From Burkholderiaceae bacterium (GTDB lineage Bacteria; Pseudomonadota; Gammaproteobacteria; Burkholderiales; Burkholderiaceae), in assembly GCA_947470165.1 (NCBI GenBank), contig CANISN010000036.1, positions 1 through 11,560 of the forward strand: 11,560 nucleotides of DNA, read 5' to 3'. Shown here piece after piece: positions 7,251 through 11,560 of the stretch. The notes beneath the pieces are model-generated. The model did not search any database. It saw only the letters and a program-made list of their open reading frames with translations, and was not told the origin of the DNA. Numbering within the stretch: position 1 is the stretch's first letter; every line of letters begins with the position of its first letter. Made by a program: the position numbers and the translations under genes.

Positions 7251-7285
7251 AAAAACTCCGCATCCTCAATAAAACAGATGCGGAG
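7251..7285 (-). terminator. intercistronic Rho-independent terminator between binding protein and livH
   Basis: On the minus strand a perfect 9-bp stem, CTCCGCATC with GATGCGGAG (7285-7277 and 7264-7256), encloses a 12-base loop and is followed at once by TTTTT (7255-7251). On the plus strand no T-run follows, so its direction matches the operon. It starts about 15 bases after the binding-protein stop and ends 35 bases before livH. It could end part of the transcripts and protect the upstream mRNA, raising binding protein over permease. Confidence 0.75.
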
Positions 7286-7300
7286 AAATGCAGCGGTATA

Positions 7301-8482
7301 TTAAAAACGAGTGCATGCATCAGGGCCAATTGCCTGATCTGATGGAACTCTTCCAACAATATTAAATTCGCCATTCTCCACGCGGACAGCAAACATATCT
7401 TGCATTGCCTGGTGATCACCAGCACGCATCTTCTTGGTGCCTTGTGGAGTTTGCCAGCTTAAGTCATCCATTGCCGTCCGAACTTTATCGGTTTCAGTAG
7501 ACTTCGCTTTTTCTACGGCAGCTTTATAAAAATATAAAAGCCCATATGAATCTGCTCCATAAAGATCTGGTAGCTTGTTATAAGCTTTCTGGAAATCAGC
7601 TACAAACTTTTTATTCGCTGGATTGTCTAACTTAGGAGAGTAGCCAACCCCTGTTACAAATCCATTTGCAGACTTCCCGATAGCGCCCATATTTTGAGAA
7701 GTAACTGTGCCAGATGCTCCAACAAGTGTCACTCCTTTATTCAGACCATACTCTTCCATTTGTGAAAATAACCGCACAGTATCGTTTCCAGCTACTGAGG
7801 TATAGATCACATTAGGCTTAGCAGCCCTTACTTGACCAAAGTATGGTGAATAATCCTTATTATCGAGAGGTGCAAACACTTCGCCAACATCTTTAGCGCC
7901 TTTTTCAGTAGATGCCCTCTTAAATGCTGATACAGTACTACGCCCCATCTCATAGTCAGGTCCGATAAAGAATATATTTGACTTAGGAATTTCTTTATCA
8001 ACCCAAGCAGCTAATGCTGCAGACTGCATGCCTGCACGTGCATTGACACGGAATACATTGGGTGAGCATTTATCTCCCGTAATCGAATCCGCAAATGAAA
8101 CGGATGTTGCGATTAGCTTATTATTGCGCTCCGCCACCTGCCCCACTGCTAATGTAGATCCCGAATTAACAGTACCAGTTAAAAAGTCAACTTTTTCTAC
8201 CTGAAATAATTTTTCAGCTTTTTGAGTTGCAACCGCAGGATTTGCCTCTTCATCCTCATAGATTAGATTAATTTTTCGGCCATTAATACCACCGGCAGCA
8301 TTAATTTCCTTAGCTGCTAAATCTAAGCCCATTTTGACCTGCTCTCCAATTGGGGTGTAAGTCCCAGATAATGGCGTTACAACCCCAATTTTAATAGGGC
8401 CGGATTGCGCTGAAACTAAAGATGTGCCAAGACTCATAGCTACAGCTAAGGCGATTTTATTTATTTCAAATTGCTTTTTCAT
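7301..8482 (-). CDS. Liv-type ABC transporter periplasmic substrate-binding protein
   Basis: This is the periplasmic binding protein of the importer (LivK-like, type I periplasmic binding fold, Peripla_BP_6), 393 residues. A signal peptide covers residues 1-25 with likely cleavage at VSA-Q (23-26). The mature protein opens PIKIGVVTPLSGTYTPIGEQ, the standard start of this family. Marks further on include AAKEINAAGGINGRKINLIYEDEE (56-79) and LYGADSYGLLYFYKAA (307-322). Cys139 and Cys390, the latter three residues from the end, may form a disulfide. I chose the ATG at 8480-8482: it is preceded by AAGGAGA (8491-8497), stands 22 bases after the stop of the previous gene and gives a proper signal peptide. 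The frame is open to 8551, but that extension would run into the upstream gene. Ligand is not readable from sequence; its operon suggests a furoate- or benzoate-like acid rather than an amino acid. Confidence 0.94.
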   Translation of the reverse strand: MKKQFEINKIALAVAMSLGTSLVSAQSGPIKIGVVTPLSGTYTPIGEQVKMGLDLAAKEINAAGGINGRKINLIYEDEEANPAVATQKAEKLFQVEKVDFLTGTVNSGSTLAVGQVAERNNKLIATSVSFADSITGDKCSPNVFRVNARAGMQSAALAAWVDKEIPKSNIFFIGPDYEMGRSTVSAFKRASTEKGAKDVGEVFAPLDNKDYSPYFGQVRAAKPNVIYTSVAGNDTVRLFSQMEEYGLNKGVTLVGASGTVTSQNMGAIGKSANGFVTGVGYSPKLDNPANKKFVADFQKAYNKLPDLYGADSYGLLYFYKAAVEKAKSTETDKVRTAMDDLSWQTPQGTKKMRAGDHQAMQDMFAVRVENGEFNIVGRVPSDQAIGPDACTRF

Positions 8483-8504
8483 TACGTATTTCTCCTTAAA
8501 AAAA

Positions 8505-9314
8505 TTAACGACCAACAAAATTTGGCTGACGCTTTCCATGAAAAGCTTCAACCCCTTCCTTAAAATCTTCTGAATTACGTAAGCGGCTATAACAATGACC
8601 TTCGACTTCGATTGCTGTAGTTAAAAGGCAATCCTCAGTTTCGTTCAGCATCTTCTTCGCTGTTCTCTGGGCTAGAGGCGAGAATGCGCTTAGTTCATCT
8701 ACCAATTTAGAAACAGTACTAGCAAGTTCAGAGTCTGGAACACACTCAGTTGCCACACCCCATTCATATGCCTGCTGCCCTTTGATGCGCCTAGAGCGCA
8801 TCACAATATCCTTAGTTCTTGTTATGCCAATCATTTTTTGTAAACGCGCAGATCCGCCTGAACCAGGAATTTGCCCTAATTTTTGCTCCGGCAATGCATA
8901 GAGAGTAGATTCAGCTGCAATACGAAAATCACATGCCAAGGAAATTTCAAAGCCAACACCAAAACAATAGCCATGGTTTACAGCAATCACTGGTTTTGTA
9001 CAACGTGTAGGCGCTGCAATATTCCATGCTAGTTTCGAAACGTGTTCTGGGGTAGCTTCCAAAAATCCTTTAATATCTCCACCACTAGAGAAATGCTCGC
9101 CTTCAGCCCTCAATACAATAATACGAACGCGATCATCATCATCTAGAGCCTCGAATGAAGCCCGTAATTGATCACGCTGTGGCATCTGTATCACATTAAA
9201 AGGAGGCCTCTTTAAAACAATATCTGCTCTTTGTTGGGATTCGTTAATTTCTACATAGAAACCATCTGGGTTGTCAAGAATATTGCTAAAAGGATGCTTC
9301 AAAATAGTACTCAT
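8505..9314 (-). CDS. enoyl-CoA hydratase/isomerase-family protein, candidate 2-oxoglutaroyl-CoA hydrolase (HmfE-like)
   Basis: This is a 269-residue crotonase-fold enzyme acting on a CoA thioester in the cytoplasm. The first oxyanion-hole segment is HFSSGGDIKGF (74-84). The second is GYCFGVGFE (115-123), with GVG where hydratases commonly have GGG. Glu123 and Glu143 (in LPEQKLGQIPG) fall 20 residues apart at the positions of the two catalytic glutamates of rat mitochondrial hydratase, so an acid/base role is plausible. The family covers hydratases, isomerases, lyases and hydrolases and cannot be resolved by motif alone. The neighbouring CoA ligase and molybdenum hydroxylase genes match the hmf order, where the crotonase-fold enzyme releases CoA from 2-oxoglutaroyl-CoA. 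It lies 21 bases after the ligase gene and 22 before the binding-protein gene; its ribosome-binding site is weak. Family call is firm, specific function moderate. Confidence 0.9.
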   Translation of the reverse strand: MSTILKHPFSNILDNPDGFYVEINESQQRADIVLKRPPFNVIQMPQRDQLRASFEALDDDDRVRIIVLRAEGEHFSSGGDIKGFLEATPEHVSKLAWNIAAPTRCTKPVIAVNHGYCFGVGFEISLACDFRIAAESTLYALPEQKLGQIPGSGGSARLQKMIGITRTKDIVMRSRRIKGQQAYEWGVATECVPDSELASTVSKLVDELSAFSPLAQRTAKKMLNETEDCLLTTAIEVEGHCYSRLRNSEDFKEGVEAFHGKRQPNFVGR

Positions 9315-9335
9315 AAGGTCTTTCTAGTAAAAAAA

Positions 9336-10871
9336 TTAAGCTCTTTCATATTCGCCGGCGACTAACATCCGCCGCAATACCTTTCCCACTGGCGACTTGG
9401 GAATTTCTTTAACAAATACATATTCACGGGGGCGCTTAAAATTGATTAAATCAGAACTGCGGCAATATTCATCCAAAGCAATTGAATCCACAATCCCGGA
9501 AGCCCTAATGAATGCAACTACTTTTTGACCAAGGCGATCGTCTTTTAATCCTGCAACAGCTACCTCGCTCACTAAAGGATGTAAAGACAAAATTGATTCA
9601 ATCTCGACGGGAGAAATATTTTCCCCAGCAGAAATAATCATGTCATCTACCCGACCAGTAACAAATAAGTCACCTGACTCATCAAAGTAGCCCGTATCAC
9701 CTGTGAAATACCAGCCATCTCGAATAGACTTTTGATCTGCATCGGGACGTTTCCAATAACCCTCAAATGCCTCATCCCCAGAGAGGTCACAAATGATTTG
9801 CCCCTCTTCGTTGCAAGATGCTATTTGATTTGGTAGTGTTTGTGTAGAGCCTTGGTCTAACTTCACCACTTTAATACGCGCATTTATTCCAGCCTTGCCA
9901 GCACAGCCAGGCTTAGCCACTGCATTTTGATTAATGGTGTATGTATAGATCTCACTTGAGCCGTAATGATTTACGAATAATTCTGGCGAGAAGGCTTCAC
10001 TTAGACTCAGTAATAAAGCATCATGCATAGGAGCACCTGCAAATCCTAGCTTCTTAACAGTTTTAACTCGACTTGCATTGAAGTTTTTTGACTGAAGCAT
10101 GTCGTGATAAAGTGTTGGCACTAAATAGAGATGAGTCACTGCCTCCCTCTCAATTGCATCTATTGCCTTATCCACATCCCAACGTGGTACAGCAACATAT
10201 GTACCATTAACGATGCATAAGGATAGTAATGTACGTACGCCCATGGTGTGATAAAGAGGCATTACACCTAAGGTCACTTCACCCATCGCATATTGATTTT
10301 GAGCTACATGTGCAATTCCTGCTGCCCGCTCAGCTCGCTGCTTTCGTGGGACACCTTTCGGCTTGCCGGTGGTGCCTGAAGTGAAAAGCATGACAGAAAT
10401 ATCCTCAACATGACCCTGTGCACTAGGCTCAATACCTACCTGTATTAACTGATCAAAATACGTATATCCGTCTAAGGCCTCCTTCTCCATACAAAGAATG
10501 ACGGGGATTGATTTGCTGGTTTCAGATTGCAAATAGTTACTAAGTGATATTTCCTCAATGAATGCTAGTTTGACATCAGCATTTTGAGCGCAATAATCAA
10601 TCTCATCAGACTTAGAGCGCCAATTTAAAGGGACGATAGTGATACCTGCCATCTGACAAGCCCAATGAATTGTGGTTGCCTCATAGCGATTTTGCAAAAT
10701 AGTCAAAATCCGATCACCGTTCTTCAAGCCTTTTTCATTAAAAAATTGTTGAATAGCACCAATATGTAGCGCCCACTCTCCGTAGGTGTAGCGCTTGCTG
10801 CCATCTACAATTGCCAAACTGTCTGGATCACGCTCAACAGCCTGCAAAAAAGTTCTACCTAAATCAAGCAT
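9336..10871 (-). CDS. AMP-forming acyl-CoA synthetase, candidate 2-furoate-CoA ligase (HmfD-like)
   Basis: This is a 511-residue adenylate-forming enzyme that activates a carboxylic acid with ATP and joins it to CoA. The motifs are complete: phosphate loop LFTSGTTGKPKG (162-173), NHYGSSE (301-307), YFTGD (388-392), hinge GRVDDMIISAGENISP (406-421) and the C-terminal catalytic lysine Lys497 in PKSPVGKVLRR. I chose the ATG at 10869-10871. It has GGAAGAG just upstream (10875-10881), overlaps the stop of the [2Fe-2S] gene by 8 bases and begins with a normal family N-terminus (LDLGRTFLQAVERDPD). An ATG four codons upstream and a TTG at 10907 are in frame but have no ribosome-binding site. The substrate pocket cannot be read with certainty. 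The context favours a small (hetero)aromatic acid such as 2-furoate; benzoate-type acids are the main alternative. Confidence 0.92.
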   Translation of the reverse strand: MLDLGRTFLQAVERDPDSLAIVDGSKRYTYGEWALHIGAIQQFFNEKGLKNGDRILTILQNRYEATTIHWACQMAGITIVPLNWRSKSDEIDYCAQNADVKLAFIEEISLSNYLQSETSKSIPVILCMEKEALDGYTYFDQLIQVGIEPSAQGHVEDISVMLFTSGTTGKPKGVPRKQRAERAAGIAHVAQNQYAMGEVTLGVMPLYHTMGVRTLLSLCIVNGTYVAVPRWDVDKAIDAIEREAVTHLYLVPTLYHDMLQSKNFNASRVKTVKKLGFAGAPMHDALLLSLSEAFSPELFVNHYGSSEIYTYTINQNAVAKPGCAGKAGINARIKVVKLDQGSTQTLPNQIASCNEEGQIICDLSGDEAFEGYWKRPDADQKSIRDGWYFTGDTGYFDESGDLFVTGRVDDMIISAGENISPVEIESILSLHPLVSEVAVAGLKDDRLGQKVVAFIRASGIVDSIALDEYCRSSDLINFKRPREYVFVKEIPKSPVGKVLRRMLVAGEYERA

Positions 10872-11358
10872 GATCTCTTCCATTTTTGTGGGCCCTAGCT
10901 GAGGCAACTTCTAAAACTGCCTCGACTATTCCAACATATCCAGTACATCGACATAAATTGCCTGACAAACCTTCCCGAACCTCCAACTCAGTCGGATTTG
11001 GATTTTTATTAAGCAAGTCCTCAGCTGAAATCAAAAACCCGGCCGTACAAAATCCGCATTGAAGCGCATGATATTTTTTAAAGGCGCCTTGTAAATCAGA
11101 CATCTCGCCAGATTTGGAAATACCTTCTACGGTATTAACACTAGCACCATCAGCTTGACAGGCGAATATCAAACAGGAACGAATAACTTCTCCATCAAGC
11201 TCAACCGTGCATGCTCCACATACGCCATGTTCACAACCTGCATGGGTCCCTGTTAAGCCCAAATCATGTCGAATGAAATCAAGCAATGTAGTACGTGATT
11301 CACAAGCAGCTTCGCGCTCAACCCCATTTAAAGATAATGTTACTAAGTGGTTCTTCAT
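10864..11358 (-). CDS. two-[2Fe-2S] small subunit of a molybdenum hydroxylase, candidate 2-furoyl-CoA dehydrogenase (HmfC-like)
   Basis: This is the electron-transfer small subunit (164 residues) of a xanthine-dehydrogenase-family enzyme. The N-terminal plant-type ferredoxin cluster is held by Cys42, Cys47, Cys50 and Cys62 (GCEHGVCGAC). The C-terminal cluster is held by Cys101, Cys104, Cys136 and Cys138 (CGFC and CRC). All eight ligands are present and the length is typical of separate small subunits such as CoxS, HcrC and HmfC. It passes electrons from the molybdenum site in a large subunit to FAD in the medium subunit, whose gene ends one base before this start (TAG-A-ATG). A CoA ligase gene follows directly, suggesting that the substrate is an acyl-CoA. 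That points to 2-furoyl-CoA dehydrogenase, or 4-hydroxybenzoyl-CoA reductase as the alternative, rather than to CO, xanthine or nicotinate enzymes. Confidence 0.93.
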   Translation of the reverse strand: MKNHLVTLSLNGVEREAACESRTTLLDFIRHDLGLTGTHAGCEHGVCGACTVELDGEVIRSCLIFACQADGASVNTVEGISKSGEMSDLQGAFKKYHALQCGFCTAGFLISAEDLLNKNPNPTELEVREGLSGNLCRCTGYVGIVEAVLEVASARAHKNGRDHA

Positions 11359-11359
11359 T

Positions 11360-11560
11360 CTATTTAATCACTCTAAAATCTATAGCTTGTTGGCATGCAC
11401 GCTTCCCAAGTGAGCGCATCAAATGTCGGCGTAGTCCCGAAGTTGCGGTTGGATCTTCCCTAACCTCTGTTTCAGAGGCTAAATCATCAATAAACTGGCC
11501 AATCTCATTTATAGAATTAGCAACGCATTTATATACCCGCGCAGTATCATCAATACCTCC
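11360..11560 (-). CDS. FAD-binding (medium) subunit of the molybdenum hydroxylase, C-terminal part only
   Basis: The minus strand is open from the window edge to a TAG at 11360-11362 and encodes 66 residues, ending in RACQQAIDFRVIK. The pattern of a helix, an acidic segment with a proline (EVREDPTATSG), then LRRHLMRSLGKRA fits the end of the CO-dehydrogenase flavoprotein C-terminal domain, where a conserved (Y/L)R-R-H/x-L...L..RA helix occurs. This identification rests mainly on that pattern plus the directly following small-subunit gene. The 5' part, with the FAD-binding motifs, lies outside the window, so whether it carries the extra [4Fe-4S] loop of 4-hydroxybenzoyl-CoA reductase cannot be seen. 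Confidence 0.75.
   Translation of the reverse strand, partial: GGIDDTARVYKCVANSINEIGQFIDDLASETEVREDPTATSGLRRHLMRSLGKRACQQAIDFRVIK

Noticed and set aside
8483..8551. 23-residue N-terminal extension of the binding protein (MKLFMESVSQ...)
   Set aside because: It overlaps the end of the crotonase-fold gene and would bury the signal peptide. The internal ATG at 8482 has a good ribosome-binding site.
3..10898. GGGCCCTAG near base 3 and again at 10890-10898
   Set aside because: A nine-base match between unrelated places, one inside a coding region, is expected by chance; no flanking similarity extends it.
10872..10907. Longer CoA ligase starting at TTG 10907 or ATG 10883
   Set aside because: Neither has a ribosome-binding site, and both add residues before the normal family N-terminus inside the [2Fe-2S] gene. 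The ATG at 10871 gives the typical overlap.

Overview
The window looks like chromosomal DNA of an AT-rich betaproteobacterium of the Burkholderiaceae, most like a Polynucleobacter. The reasons are a short polyhydroxybutyrate phasin of the betaproteobacterial type, a PbpG/PBP7-type endopeptidase, and Liv-type transport and CoA-pathway proteins of Burkholderiales character in an AT-rich background. This assignment is inferred from protein character and composition, not from a search. No tRNA, rRNA, IS element, phage gene or CRISPR array was seen, and no gene-free stretch exceeds 300 bases.

Left part (1-3892), mixed single genes: an IclR-family regulator (+, 131-949) lies behind an operator-like palindrome and a promoter so close to the ATG that the mRNA may be leaderless. 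It converges on a secreted D-alanyl-D-alanine endopeptidase (-, 978-2018). An EamA/DMT permease (-, 2129-3016) and a phasin (+, 3219-3773) diverge from a shared promoter region that carries a 9-bp inverted repeat. The phasin then converges on the big operon across a 119-bp stretch with two hairpins and a direct repeat.

Right part (3893-11560), one long minus-strand operon. In transcription order: the C-terminal end of a FAD-binding molybdenum hydroxylase subunit (cut by the window edge), a two-[2Fe-2S] small subunit, an acyl-CoA synthetase, an enoyl-CoA hydratase-fold protein, and a complete Liv-type ABC importer (binding protein, LivH, LivM, LivG, LivF). Most junctions are overlaps or gaps of 1-22 bases. 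The exception is an 85-bp gap after the binding-protein gene, which holds a 9-bp stem plus T-run terminator and probably sets a higher dose of binding protein than of permease.

The order Mo-hydroxylase subunits, CoA ligase, crotonase-fold protein is that of the 2-furoate pathway (hmfABCDE). There furoate is activated to 2-furoyl-CoA, hydroxylated by a molybdenum dehydrogenase, and released as 2-oxoglutarate by a crotonase-type CoA hydrolase. The most economical reading is a pathway that imports and degrades a (hetero)aromatic acid as its CoA thioester, with 2-furoate the leading candidate. The Liv transporter in the same transcript would be its dedicated uptake system. The substrate is an inference; the enzyme families and the operon layout are seen directly.
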